From assembly GCF_009823805.1 (NCBI RefSeq), contig NZ_WUEK01000009.1:161831-225830 (forward strand): a DNA stretch of 64,000 nt, in the 5' to 3' direction. Shown piece by piece: positions 1 through 8,659 of this stretch. Made by a program: the position numbers and the translations under genes. The first letter of the stretch is position 1; every line of letters starts with the position of its first letter. The stretch is from Nocardioides flavescens. GTDB taxonomy: Bacteria; Actinomycetota; Actinomycetes; Propionibacteriales; Nocardioidaceae. A model generated the notes under the pieces. That model saw only the letters and a program-made list of their open reading frames with translations. It was not told where the DNA came from and did not search any database.

Positions 1-1303
1 CGCTCTGCTTGACCCCGCCGAACGGCGCCGACGGGTCCGAGACCAGGCCGCGGTTGATGCCGACCATGCCGGCCTCGATCCGCTCGCCGAGGCGCAGCGC
101 GCGGCCCAGGTCACCGGCGAAGACGTAGGCGGCCAGGCCGAACTCGGTGTCGTTGACCAGGCGCACCAGCTCGTCCTCGTCGTCCCAGACGACGACCGGC
201 GCGACCGGTCCGAAGACCTCCTCGCGCAGGATCGTGGCGTCGGCCGGCACGTCGGCGAGCACGGTGGGCGCGAAGAACGTGCCGGGGGAGTCCGGCAGCG
301 CGGCGCGGTGGGAGACGCGCGCTCCCTCGGCGACCGCCTGGTCGACGGTCGCCTGGACCCGCTCGACGGCCGCGGCCGTGATGAGGGGGCCGATGGCGGC
401 GCCGTCGACGGCCGGGCCGACGCTGAGCTTCTCGACCTCGGCCCCGAAGCGCGCCAGGAACTCGTCCGCCACGTCCCGGTGGACGTAGAGGCGGTTGGCG
501 GCGGTGCACGCCTGGCCGCCGTTGCGGAACTTCGCGACCATCGCACCGGCCACGGCCTGGTCGAGGTCGGCGTCGTCCGTGACGACCAGCGGGGCGTTGC
601 CGCCGAGCTCCATCGAGGCGTTGAGCACGCGGTCGGCGGCCTGGTGCAGCAGGACGCGACCGACGCCGGTGGAGCCGGTGAACGACACCTTGCGCACGCG
701 GTCGTCCTCGAGCCAGGCGGTCACGACCTCGGGGGCGCGGGTGGTCGTGACGACCTCGACCGCGCCCTCGGGCAGTCCCGCCTCGTGCAGGAGGCGTACG
801 ACGGCCAGCGTGGTCAGCGGCGTCTCCGCGGCCGGCTTGAGCACGGCGGTGCACCCCGCGGCCAGTGCGGGGGCGAGCTTGCGCGTGGCCATCGCGGCGG
901 GGAAGTTCCACGGCGTGACGAGCGCGGCGACGCCCACCGGTCGGTGGCGCACGATGGCGCGGGTGCCGCCGGCCGGCGACTCGCCGTACTCACCGCCGGG
1001 TCGGACGGCCTCCTCGGAGAACCACCGGAAGAACTCCGCGGCGTAGCCGACCTCGGCCGAGGCGTCGGCGAGGGACTTGCCGTTCTCGCGGGAGATGAGC
1101 GCGGTGAGCTCCTCGCGGTCGCGCAGCACCATCTCGAAGGCGCGGCGCAGCACGTCGGAGCGCTCCCGCGCCGGGGTGGCGGCCCACAGCGGGAACGCTG
1201 CGGCGGCGCGGTCGACGGCCGCGGTGGCCTCCGCGGCGCCGTGGTCGGGCAGCTGGGCGACCAGCTCGAGGGTGGCCGGGTCGACGACGTCGAAGGTGCT
1301 CAT
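1..1303 (-). CDS. gabD: NAD(P)-dependent succinate-semialdehyde dehydrogenase, 3' end outside window
   Basis: This is an aldehyde dehydrogenase superfamily protein of which about 434 residues are visible; the C-terminus runs off the window start. Visible signatures are the PWNFP segment, the ELGGNAP stretch with the general-base Glu, and the nucleophile in the NGGQACTAANR context. By family knowledge it oxidises succinate semialdehyde to succinate, the last step of the GABA shunt. The ATG at 1303 shares a base with the gabT stop (TGATG), so the two are co-translated. The pairing with gabT makes SSADH the best call, but other semialdehyde substrates cannot be excluded. Confidence 0.85.
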   Translation of the reverse strand, partial: MSTFDVVDPATLELVAQLPDHGAAEATAAVDRAAAAFPLWAATPARERSDVLRRAFEMVLRDREELTALISRENGKSLADASAEVGYAAEFFRWFSEEAVRPGGEYGESPAGGTRAIVRHRPVGVAALVTPWNFPAAMATRKLAPALAAGCTAVLKPAAETPLTTLAVVRLLHEAGLPEGAVEVVTTTRAPEVVTAWLEDDRVRKVSFTGSTGVGRVLLHQAADRVLNASMELGGNAPLVVTDDADLDQAVAGAMVAKFRNGGQACTAANRLYVHRDVADEFLARFGAEVEKLSVGPAVDGAAIGPLITAAAVERVQATVDQAVAEGARVSHRAALPDSPGTFFAPTVLADVPADATILREEVFGPVAPVVVWDDEDELVRLVNDTEFGLAAYVFAGDLGRALRLGERIEAGMVGINRGLVSDPSAPFGGVKQS

Positions 1304-2670
1304 CAGCGAGCCTTGCCCGGGACCGAGGCGAACGCCGTGTCGAGCACGTCGAGGGCGTCCTCGAGCAGGGCGTCGGAGATCGACAGCGGCGGCAGGAAAC
1401 GCAGCACGTTGCTGTAGGTGCCGCAGGTCAGCACGATGACGCCGTCGCGGTGGGCCGCGGTGGCGACCGCCTTGGCGAGGTCGGCGTCGGGCTCGGTGGT
1501 GCCGGGACGCACCAGCTCGACGGCGATCATCGCGCCACGACCGCGCAGGTCGCCGATCCGCGGGTCGCGCTCCTGCAGCGCCCGCAGGCGGCGGGTCATC
1601 AGCGCCTCGACCTCGCGGGCCCGGCCCAGCAGCCCCTCGGCCTCGATGGTCTCGATCGCGGCCAGCGCGGCGGCGCAGGCCAGCGGGTTGCCGCCGTAGG
1701 TGCCGCCGAGGCCGCCCGCGTGTGCGGCGTCCATCAGCTCGGCCCGGCCGGTCACGGCCGAGAGCGGCAGTCCGCCCGCGATGCCCTTGGCGGTGACGAT
1801 GAGGTCGGGCACGACGCCCTCGCGGTCGCAGGCGAACCAGTCGCCGGTGCGGGCGAAGCCGGTCTGCACCTCATCGGCCACGAAGACGACGCCGTGCTCG
1901 TGGCACCACTGCGCCAGGGCCGGCAGGAACCCGGGTGCCGGCTCGATGAAGCCGCCCTCGCCCTGGATCGGCTCGATGACGAGCGCCGCGAGCTGGTCGG
2001 CGCCGACCTGCTTGTCCAGCAGGTCGAGCGCGCGGCGGGCCGCGGCCGCGCCGTCGAGCGCGCCGTCCGGGCCGGCGTCGCGGAAGGGGTAGGAGACCGG
2101 CGCGCGGTAGACCTCGCCCGCGAAGGGGCCGAAGCCGCGCTTGTAGGGCATCACCTTGGCCGTCATGGCCATCGTGAGGTTGGTGCGACCGTGGTAGGCG
2201 TGGTCGAACACCGCGACCGCGTCGCGGCCGGTGGCGGCGCGGGCGATCTTGACGGCGTTCTCGACGGCCTCGGCGCCGGAGTTGAACAGCGCGGAGCGCT
2301 TCTCGTGGTCCCCGGGGGTGACCCGGTTGAGCGCCTCGGCGACGGCGACGTAGCCCTCGTAGGGGGTGACCATGAAGCAGGTGTGGGTGAACGCCGCGAC
2401 CTGCTCCTGCACCGCGTCGACCACCCGCGGGGCACTGTTGCCGACCGTCGTGACCGCGATGCCGGAGCCCAGGTCGATCAGGTGGTTGCCGTCGACGTCG
2501 ACGACGATCCCGCCCGCGGCGCGGGCCGCGAAGACCGGCATCGTCGTGCCGACCCCGCCGGCCACCGCGACGCTCTTGCGGGCCATCAGCTCGCGTGAGC
2601 GCGGGCCGGGGAGCTCGGTGACGAGGCGACGTCCCTGGTCCACGGCAGTCTGGTCTGCGGTGAGTGTCAT
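1303..2670 (-). CDS. gabT: 4-aminobutyrate aminotransferase
   Basis: A 455-residue class III PLP aminotransferase. It transfers the amino group of GABA to 2-oxoglutarate, giving succinate semialdehyde for the next gene. It shows the cofactor Asp in VADEVQTGFARTG and the Schiff-base Lys in VTAKGIAGGLP, with full family length. I chose the ATG at 2670 (MTLTADQ) rather than an upstream ATG eight codons earlier, because the latter lies in the short divergent promoter region. The gene is divergent from a LysR regulator, which probably controls it, and lies downstream in pathway terms of the polyamine genes at 24-31 kb. Confidence 0.9.
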   Translation of the reverse strand: MTLTADQTAVDQGRRLVTELPGPRSRELMARKSVAVAGGVGTTMPVFAARAAGGIVVDVDGNHLIDLGSGIAVTTVGNSAPRVVDAVQEQVAAFTHTCFMVTPYEGYVAVAEALNRVTPGDHEKRSALFNSGAEAVENAVKIARAATGRDAVAVFDHAYHGRTNLTMAMTAKVMPYKRGFGPFAGEVYRAPVSYPFRDAGPDGALDGAAAARRALDLLDKQVGADQLAALVIEPIQGEGGFIEPAPGFLPALAQWCHEHGVVFVADEVQTGFARTGDWFACDREGVVPDLIVTAKGIAGGLPLSAVTGRAELMDAAHAGGLGGTYGGNPLACAAALAAIETIEAEGLLGRAREVEALMTRRLRALQERDPRIGDLRGRGAMIAVELVRPGTTEPDADLAKAVATAAHRDGVIVLTCGTYSNVLRFLPPLSISDALLEDALDVLDTAFASVPGKAR

Positions 2671-2745
2671 GCGCCCAGCGTCGAACCGCGGCACCTATGC
2701 TGTCCAATACCTGTTCTCGCTCGTCGTGATGCCCAGGAGGCATGG
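2671..2745. promoter_or_regulatory. divergent gabT / lysR promoter region
   Basis: This 75-bp gap separates gabT (minus) from the LysR gene (plus). It contains the less GC-rich stretch CTATGCTGTCCAATACCTG around 2695-2713, a place where a LysR dimer could bind, and the CAGGAGG ribosome-binding site at 2734-2740. The operator assignment is an inference from the divergent layout typical of LysR regulators. Confidence 0.35.
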
Positions 2746-3660
2746 GTGCAGCTGCGTCACCTGCGCTACTTCGTGGCCACCGCCGACGCCGGCACCGTGA
2801 GCGGCGCGGCGGTGGCGGTGCACGTCACCCAGCCCGCGCTCTCGCGCCAGCTCCGTCAGCTCGAGGCCGACCTCGGCGTGGCGCTCTTCGACCGGTCCGC
2901 CGGGCGGCTGACCCTCAGCCGCGCCGGGCGTGAGCTGCTGGCCGAGGCCCGCGCGGTGCTCGCCGCGGCCGACGGGCTGCAGGCGCGGGCGGGGGTCCTC
3001 GCGGCCGGACGGCTCGAGCGTCTCAGCATCGCCGCGCCCACGGTGACCCTCACCGACGTGGTCGCGCCGTTCGTCGCGACGATGCCGCCCGAGGACCCGG
3101 TCGTCGACGTCCGCGCGGCCGACGGGCTGAGCCCGGGCGAGATGCTCGACGCCGGAGCCGACCTGGCGATCGGCGCGCGCGCTGTGCGATCGCCGTACGC
3201 CTCCACGCCGTTGGCGGAGCTGCCGGTGTGGGCTTTCGTGCCGCCCGACGACCCGTGGGCCGGCCGGGTGCGCGTCGGTCTCGACGAGCTGATGGGCCGC
3301 CCGCTGATCTGCCTGCCCCCGGCCTTCACCTCCCGCCAGGCCCTCGACACCGCCGTCGAGCGCAGCGGCGCCGCCTGGGGACCGGTGCTCGAGGTCGCCA
3401 ACGGCACCATCGCGCAGGCGATGGCCGCCGCGGGGCGGGGGGTCGCCGTCGTCTCCGACGACCCGCGTTTCGACCTCGTCCCGGTCGCGATCGATGCGGG
3501 GGACTCGACGCTCGGGGTCCGCCTGCGGGCGGCCTGGGACTCCCGCAGCGCCGCCGCCGACGCGCTCGAGGCGCTGGCGCGGCGGCTGTCGGCGTTCGTG
3601 GCCGAGCGCTACCCGGTCAGCGGCCCGGTCAGCGGCCCGGTCAGCGGCTCGGGTCGATGA
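2746..3660 (+). CDS. LysR-family transcriptional regulator
   Basis: A 304-residue protein with an N-terminal winged helix-turn-helix of LysR type (residues 1-60, with the TQPALSRQLRQLE recognition region) and a periplasmic-binding-like effector domain. The GTG at 2746 follows CAGGAGG at 2734-2740; an ATG at 2742 is in another frame. The divergent position suggests control of gabT-gabD. The C-terminus ends in three Pro-Val-Ser-Gly repeats encoded by a perfect 12-bp triplication and overlaps the tail of the convergent dehydrogenase gene by 20 bp. The effector is unknown. Confidence 0.88.
   Translation: MQLRHLRYFVATADAGTVSGAAVAVHVTQPALSRQLRQLEADLGVALFDRSAGRLTLSRAGRELLAEARAVLAAADGLQARAGVLAAGRLERLSIAAPTVTLTDVVAPFVATMPPEDPVVDVRAADGLSPGEMLDAGADLAIGARAVRSPYASTPLAELPVWAFVPPDDPWAGRVRVGLDELMGRPLICLPPAFTSRQALDTAVERSGAAWGPVLEVANGTIAQAMAAAGRGVAVVSDDPRFDLVPVAIDAGDSTLGVRLRAAWDSRSAAADALEALARRLSAFVAERYPVSGPVSGPVSGSGR
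3612..3647. repeat. perfect 12-bp tandem triplication
   Basis: Three exact copies of CCCGGTCAGCGG lie end to end at the convergent junction of the LysR and dehydrogenase genes. They encode PVSG three times at the LysR C-terminus. The stop codon of the opposing dehydrogenase gene (3641-3643) falls inside the third copy. The copy number is likely variable by slippage. Confidence 0.9.
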
Positions 3661-4678
3661 CCGTCATCCCGGCGACCGCCGCGGTGTCGTACGTCGGCAG
3701 CAGGGTCGCCGCCTCCTCCAGCCCGACCACGCGCTCGACGAGCCGCTGCGGCTGGAGCGCGCCGCTGGCGATCAGCGCCATCATCGCCGGGTAGTCGGCT
3801 GCGGCCATGCCGTGGCTGCCGAGCACGTCGAGCTCCCAGCCGATGACGCGGTCCATCGGCACGCGGGGGTGGCCGTCGACCGGTGGGAGCAGCCCGACCT
3901 GGGCCAGGCGACCTCGCCGGCGCAGGCTGTGGATGGCGTCGGCGCACGTCTGCTCGCTGCCGACCGCGTCGACCCCGACGTGCGCGCCGCCGGTCAGGTC
4001 GGTGACGGCGGCAGCGACGTCGGTGCCGTGCTCCGCCAGCACCGTGTGCTCGGCGCCGAGCTCCGCGGCCACGGCGAGCGCTCCGGCGTGCCGGTCGACG
4101 GCCACGACGCGGGCGCCGAGGGCGCGGGCGATCATCACCGCGCTGAGCCCCACCCCGCCCGCGCCGACGACGCAGACCCACTCGTCCTCGGCGACCCGGG
4201 CCCGCCCGACCAGCGCCCGGAACGCCGTCGCGAACCGGCAGCCCAGGCTGGCCGCCGTCACGTGCTCGACCTCGTGGGGGAGGGCGACGAGGTTGGTGTC
4301 GGCCGCGTGGAGCGCGACGAGCTCGGCGAACGAGCCCCAGTGCGTGAACCCCGGCTGCTGCTGGTCGGGGCAGACCTGCGCGTCACCGGCGCGGCACCAC
4401 TCGCACCGCCCGCACCCGCACACGAACGGCACCGTGACCCGGTCGCCGACCGACCAGCGGGTCACCCCGGCCCCGACCTCGACGACGTCCCCGGCCAGCT
4501 CGTGCCCCGGCACGTGGGGCCACAAGATCGTGTCGTGGCCCGCCCACGCGTGCCAGTCGCTGCGGCACAGGCCCGTGGCCGCCACGCGCACCACCACGCC
4601 GCCGTCCGGGGCGCTCGGCGCCGGCACCTCGCGGACCTGGGGCTCGGAGCGTTCGGAGTCGACCACCATCGCGCGCAC
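3641..4678 (-). CDS. zinc-dependent alcohol dehydrogenase family protein
   Basis: A 345-residue medium-chain dehydrogenase/reductase. The catalytic-zinc Cys is in GLCRSDWH, the GHE motif is PGHELAG, the four structural-zinc cysteines lie in CGCGRCEWCRAGDAQVC, and the Rossmann motif is GAGGVGLSAV. The GTG at 4678 (VRAMVVDSE) gives the usual family N-terminus; the open frame continues upstream but without similarity. It oxidises an alcohol or reduces an aldehyde with NAD(P); the substrate is not evident. It converges on the LysR gene with a 20-bp overlap and stands alone upstream, next to an inverted repeat. Confidence 0.82.
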   Translation of the reverse strand: MRAMVVDSERSEPQVREVPAPSAPDGGVVVRVAATGLCRSDWHAWAGHDTILWPHVPGHELAGDVVEVGAGVTRWSVGDRVTVPFVCGCGRCEWCRAGDAQVCPDQQQPGFTHWGSFAELVALHAADTNLVALPHEVEHVTAASLGCRFATAFRALVGRARVAEDEWVCVVGAGGVGLSAVMIARALGARVVAVDRHAGALAVAAELGAEHTVLAEHGTDVAAAVTDLTGGAHVGVDAVGSEQTCADAIHSLRRRGRLAQVGLLPPVDGHPRVPMDRVIGWELDVLGSHGMAAADYPAMMALIASGALQPQRLVERVVGLEEAATLLPTYDTAAVAGMTVIDPSR

Positions 4679-4723
4679 GGGCGAGATCCTCGCAGGCCGG
4701 CCTCTGTCTCCACGGGGTCCAGC

Positions 4724-4830
4724 CGGTCCGTGGCGGTGGTCACCGACGTTCCGGGTGGGTGAGAGGTGTCTCAGGCCCCCGAAACGTCTGTGACTACCGA
4801 CCGAACGTCGGTGACTACCGCCACGGACCG
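4724..4830. repeat. 27-bp inverted repeat of the ACTACCG family
   Basis: The arm 4724-4750 and its reverse complement at 4804-4830 match in 26 of 27 positions. A further direct partial copy (AACGTCTGTGACTACCG) precedes the right arm near 4783-4799. It lies between the divergent dehydrogenase and YibE/F genes, so it could be a regulatory site or a REP-type repeat. The core AACGTCGGTGACTACCG resembles the tandem units at 41951-42095. Confidence 0.75.
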
Positions 4831-4869
4831 CAACGACCACAACCGAGCCCGTGGGACCCTGGGCGCCTC

Positions 4870-6114
4870 ATGCCCGCCCACGACCACGCCCACGACGACA
4901 CCCACCAGCACCACCACGGCGGGCCCCGTCACGCGGCGCCGGAGCCGAGGCGGCTCAGACGGCTGGCGTGGCTCGTGCTGGCGCCGGTCGCCGCGGCGGT
5001 AGCGGTCGCGATGGTGCTGCTGTGGCCGGCGGGCGGGCTGCCCGAGCGGACGGCGACGAGCGCCGACGAGGAGCTGTCGGGGCGGGTCGCCGCCGTACGC
5101 ACGGTCGAGTGCGCCGGGGGACCGGCGACCGGCGACGGTGCGAGTGCGGCCGACGAGAGCTGCGGGGAGGTGGACGTCGACCTCGAGGCGAGCGGCACCG
5201 ACAGCGGCGGCCGGGCCACCGTCCCGCTGCCGACCGGCGCCGGGGCACCGCAGGTCGAGCCGGGCGACGACGTGGTGGTGACCCGCGGGGCGACGCCCGA
5301 CGGAGTGGTCTACGCGATCGTCGACCAGCAGCGCGGCACCGGCATGTGGGTGCTCGTCGGGGCGTTCGTGCTGGCGCTGGTCGCGTTCGGGCGCTGGCGA
5401 GGGGTGTCGTCGCTGGTGGGCCTGGCCGTGACGTTCGGCGTGCTGGGGGCCTTCGTGGTGCCGGCGGTGCTGGCCGGCGAGAGCCCGCTGCTGGTGGCGA
5501 TCGTCGGCTCGACCGCGGTGATCGTCGTGGTGCTGCCGCTCACCCACGGGCTGTCGCTGACCACGGTCGTGGCCGTGCTCGGCACCCTGCTGAGCTTCCT
5601 CGTGACCGGGCTGGTCGGCGCGCTCAGCGTCTCGGCGCTGCACCTCAGCGGCATCACCGACGACATCGCGATGTCGGTGGCGACCCGCTTCGACGTGCAG
5701 ATGAGCGGACTGCTGCTGGCGGGCATCGTCATCGGGGCCGTCGGGGTGCTCGACGACGTCACAGTCACCCAGGCGAGCACCGTGGCCGAGCTCGCCCGGG
5801 CCAACCCCGGCTACACCGCCCGCCAGCTCTTCGCCGGCGGCCAGCGGGTCGGGCGCGCGCACGTCGCGTCGGTGGTCAACACCATCGTCCTGGCGTACGC
5901 CGGCTCGTCGCTGCCGCTGATCGTGCTGACCGTGGCGGACAGTGCCTCGCTGGGCGGGGTCGTGACCGACCAGTTCGTCGCCCAGGAGGTGGTGCGCAGC
6001 ATCGTCGGCACGCTGGGGCTGGTCGCCGCCGTGCCGATCACCACGGCCCTGGCGGCGGTGCTGCTCGGCGGAGCGGTCAGCCGCGAGGAGGCTCCTCCAG
6101 CCGGTAGCGAGTGA
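4870..6114 (+). CDS. YibE/F-family membrane protein with His-rich N-terminus
   Basis: A 414-residue protein. Residues 3-18 are a His/Asp-rich tail (HDHAHDD and HQHHH), followed by one membrane segment near residues 33-55, an extracytoplasmic loop of about 100 residues, and then a run of roughly seven hydrophobic helices. The GVLDDVTVTQ motif in the membrane domain is characteristic of YibE/F proteins, whose biochemical role is not established. The ATG at 4870 starts the His-rich tail; longer readings run into the inverted repeat upstream. The tail looks metal-binding, and the gene converges on the zinc exporter ctpC with a 38-bp overlap, but a metal role is inference only. Confidence 0.8.
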   Translation: MPAHDHAHDDTHQHHHGGPRHAAPEPRRLRRLAWLVLAPVAAAVAVAMVLLWPAGGLPERTATSADEELSGRVAAVRTVECAGGPATGDGASAADESCGEVDVDLEASGTDSGGRATVPLPTGAGAPQVEPGDDVVVTRGATPDGVVYAIVDQQRGTGMWVLVGAFVLALVAFGRWRGVSSLVGLAVTFGVLGAFVVPAVLAGESPLLVAIVGSTAVIVVVLPLTHGLSLTTVVAVLGTLLSFLVTGLVGALSVSALHLSGITDDIAMSVATRFDVQMSGLLLAGIVIGAVGVLDDVTVTQASTVAELARANPGYTARQLFAGGQRVGRAHVASVVNTIVLAYAGSSLPLIVLTVADSASLGGVVTDQFVAQEVVRSIVGTLGLVAAVPITTALAAVLLGGAVSREEAPPAGSE

Positions 6115-8284
6115 TCCGCGAGCTGTTGGCGACCACGGCCACCGACGAGGCGTTGTGCAGCAGCGCCGCGACGACAGGGGAGAGGCCGCCGGCCGCGCTG
6201 ACGACCAGGCCCGCTGCGTTGACCGCGATGGACATGCCGTAGTTCTGCCGGATCACCCGCACGCCCTGGCGTGACAGGTCGCGCAGGTCGAGCAGCCGGT
6301 GCAGGTCGTCGCCGGCCAGCGCCACCTCGGCAGCCTCTAGGGCCACGTCGGTGCCGCTGATGCCCATCGCGATGCCCACGTCGGCGCGCGCGAGCGCAGG
6401 GGCGTCGTTGGTGCCGTCACCGACCACCGCGACGACGTACCCCTCCGCCTGGAGCGCCGCGACGACGTCCTGCTTGTCCTCGGGCAGGGCCTCGGCGCGC
6501 CACTCGTCGATGCCGACCTCGCCGGCCACGGCGGCGGCGGTGCGCGGGTGGTCGCCGGTCAGCATGACGACCCGCTGCACGCCGTCGGCGCGCAGCAGCC
6601 GCACGACCTCGGCCGCCTCGGGGCGCACCGTGTCGCGCAGGCTGATCAGCCCGGTGAGCTGCCCGTCGGTCGCGAGCAGCAGCGGCGTCTCCGCCTCGTC
6701 CTGCAGCCGCTCTACCCAGCCGAGCGCGTCCTCGGACAGCTCGACCCCCTCACCGCGCAGCAGCTCGGCGTTGCCGAGCAGCAGCACCCGGCCGTCGGCG
6801 AAGGTGCGCATGCCGAGCCCGAGCAGCACCTCGCACTCCTCGTGCTCGGGGATCGCGATGTGACGCTCCTCGGTGGAGCGGATCACCGCCTGGGCGAGCG
6901 GGTGGCGCGAGTGGATCTCGGAGCTCGCGGCGTAGGCGAGCACCCGCTCGGGGGTCCAGTCGTCGTCGAAGCTGACGACGTTGGTCACCACCGGGCGCCC
7001 GACGGTGAGCGTGCCGGTCTTGTCGAAGACCACCGCGTCGAAGCGCGCGGCGAGCTCGAGGTGCGAGCCGCCCTTCACCAGGATGCCGCGGCGTGCGCCG
7101 TTGCCGATCGCCGCACTGATGGCGGTCGGGGTCGAGAGGCCGACCGCGCACGGGCACGCGACCAGCAGCATCGTCATGGCGCGGCGCACGTCGCGGGTCA
7201 CGGCGTACGTCGCCAGCGCGAGCGCGAACGACGCCGGCACGAACCGGCGGCTGAAGCTCTCGCCCACGGTCTGCACCGGCGCGCGGTCGGACTGCGCCTC
7301 CTCGACGCGGGTGATGACGCGTCCGATGGCCGTGTCGCGACCGACCGCGGTCGCCTCGACCACGACGCGTCCGCGCATGAGCACGCTGCCGGCGTGCACG
7401 TGCTGGCCGAGCGTCACGGTCACCGGCAGCGTCTCGCCGGTGATGGCCGACTGGTCGAGCACGCCCTCGCCCTCGAGCAGGACGCCGTCGACGGGCACGG
7501 CGACGTGCTGGTGGACGACGACGTGGTCGCCGACCCGCAGCCGGGTGATGTCGACCAGCTCCTCGGTGCCGTCGGCACGGCGCACCCACGCCTCGGACTG
7601 CGTGCCGGTCAGCAGGTCGCGGATGGCGCGGCGGGTGCGGCGCAGGGTGAGGTCCTGGAGGTACTCCCCGATGTTGAGCAGCCACAGCACCGTCAGCGCG
7701 ACGACGTTCTCGCGCAGCAGCAGGCTCGCGACCGTGGCGGCCGAGACCAGCGCGTCGGTGCCCGCCGTACGCCGGCCCGCGAGCGTGCGCAGCGCACCGC
7801 GCAGGAAGGGGTAGCCGGTGAAGATCGTGACGCCGGTCGCGACCGTGCGGGAGGTGGGTCCGAGCACGGGTGGACGGCGCAGCACGTAGCGGCGGCCGCC
7901 GAGCAGCAGCAGGGCGAGCCCGCCGACGACCATCCGGGTCAGGTCACCGTTGCTCACGTCGGCCGACCACGGCGCCCGCGCCGGCACCGCGGCGGCGGAC
8001 ACGGACCGGGCGCCCGCGATCGCGGCGACCACGGTGTCGGGGTCCACCCCGCCGGGGCGCGACCACACGACGACCGAGCCGGTGCGCGGGTAGGCGTGGA
8101 CGGCCCGCACCCCGTCGACCAGGGTGACGGCGTCCTCGACGGCCACCGCGCGCCCCGGGCACGACCGCAGCCACGGTGCGGCGTAGCGCGCCCGGCCGGC
8201 GGCCTCGGCGACGCAGCGGACCTCGACGAGCGCCGACGCGTCGGGCTCCCTGTGCCGAGTGCCGGGCTCAGTGGTCGTGGTCAT
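6077..8284 (-). CDS. ctpC: P1B-type metal-exporting ATPase, CtpC-like
   Basis: A 735-residue P-type ATPase that closely matches mycobacterial CtpC, as I recall its sequence, along its whole length. Visible are the membrane metal-site motif CPCAVGLSTPTA, the phosphorylation motif DKTGTLT, the TGES-type loop SAITGETLP, HP in SRHPLAQA and the hinge GDGTNDAPA. The N-terminus lacks a classic CxxC metal-binding domain. CtpC exports Zn2+ (possibly Mn2+) across the membrane. The ATG at 8284 lies inside the 3' end of the PacL-like gene (17-bp overlap), so the two are translationally coupled, as in the Mycobacterium tuberculosis Rv3269-Rv3270 pair. Confidence 0.88.
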   Translation of the reverse strand: MTTTTEPGTRHREPDASALVEVRCVAEAAGRARYAAPWLRSCPGRAVAVEDAVTLVDGVRAVHAYPRTGSVVVWSRPGGVDPDTVVAAIAGARSVSAAAVPARAPWSADVSNGDLTRMVVGGLALLLLGGRRYVLRRPPVLGPTSRTVATGVTIFTGYPFLRGALRTLAGRRTAGTDALVSAATVASLLLRENVVALTVLWLLNIGEYLQDLTLRRTRRAIRDLLTGTQSEAWVRRADGTEELVDITRLRVGDHVVVHQHVAVPVDGVLLEGEGVLDQSAITGETLPVTVTLGQHVHAGSVLMRGRVVVEATAVGRDTAIGRVITRVEEAQSDRAPVQTVGESFSRRFVPASFALALATYAVTRDVRRAMTMLLVACPCAVGLSTPTAISAAIGNGARRGILVKGGSHLELAARFDAVVFDKTGTLTVGRPVVTNVVSFDDDWTPERVLAYAASSEIHSRHPLAQAVIRSTEERHIAIPEHEECEVLLGLGMRTFADGRVLLLGNAELLRGEGVELSEDALGWVERLQDEAETPLLLATDGQLTGLISLRDTVRPEAAEVVRLLRADGVQRVVMLTGDHPRTAAAVAGEVGIDEWRAEALPEDKQDVVAALQAEGYVVAVVGDGTNDAPALARADVGIAMGISGTDVALEAAEVALAGDDLHRLLDLRDLSRQGVRVIRQNYGMSIAVNAAGLVVSAAGGLSPVVAALLHNASSVAVVANSSRITRYRLEEPPRG

Positions 8285-8549
8285 GACCCACGTCGCCCGT
8301 GCCGGGCGGCGGCGCCTGCTCGCCCACCCGCTCGCGCGCCTCGGCGACCAGGTCGCCGGTGACCAGTCGGACGTGCTCGGCTCCGGTCTCGAGGCGACGC
8401 TTGCCGCGCAGGCCCCAGGCGAGCGCCGAGACGGCACCGTCGCGAGCGGTGCCGTCGCCGACGGCCTTCTTCGCACCGTCGTAGGCGACCGCGCCCACGA
8501 AGCCGGTCAGCACGGTGGACCCGACCCGGGTCAGCAGAGTGGCGATCAC
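8268..8549 (-). CDS. PacL-like (DUF1490) chaperone of the metal ATPase
   Basis: A 93-residue protein with one predicted N-terminal membrane helix (about residues 12-32, AKK-containing end), an amphipathic middle, and a C-terminal metal-binding tail ending GHDHDH. Mycobacterial PacL proteins (Rv3269 group) have the same plan, with a C-terminal Asp/His zinc-binding motif, and assist CtpC-type exporters in the membrane. The His-Asp tail codons are read in a second frame as the start of ctpC (MTTTTE). Position, size and tail all support the call; binding specificity is inferred. Confidence 0.82.
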   Translation of the reverse strand: MIATLLTRVGSTVLTGFVGAVAYDGAKKAVGDGTARDGAVSALAWGLRGKRRLETGAEHVRLVTGDLVAEARERVGEQAPPPGTGDVGHDHDH

Positions 8550-8592
8550 GGAGCGATCCTCCCAGTTCTCGGCCAGCGACGCAGGCCGTCCA

Positions 8593-8612
8593 GATGATGA
8601 TCATTCTCGACA
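8593..8612. promoter_or_regulatory. possible metalloregulator site upstream of pacL / zur
   Basis: The 110-bp gap between the divergent pacL-ctpC and zur genes holds an AT-richer stretch GATGATGATCATTCTCGAC with the 8-bp palindrome ATGATCAT at 8597-8604. It partly resembles the clear operator at 9801-9819 (shared CATTCT/TCTCATT words). It may bind Zur or another metal sensor. The evidence is weak. Confidence 0.35.
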
Positions 8613-8659
8613 AGACCGTCCTTCCGGCCTGCTGCGGGCGTGCCTCCTAGGATGGCGGC

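Noticed and set aside
111..911. Long minus-strand open frame rich in Arg/Gly opposite or within gabD
   Set aside because: Out-of-frame shadow of the aldehyde dehydrogenase gene. Its composition (Arg, Gly, Ala only) is typical of high-GC antisense frames.
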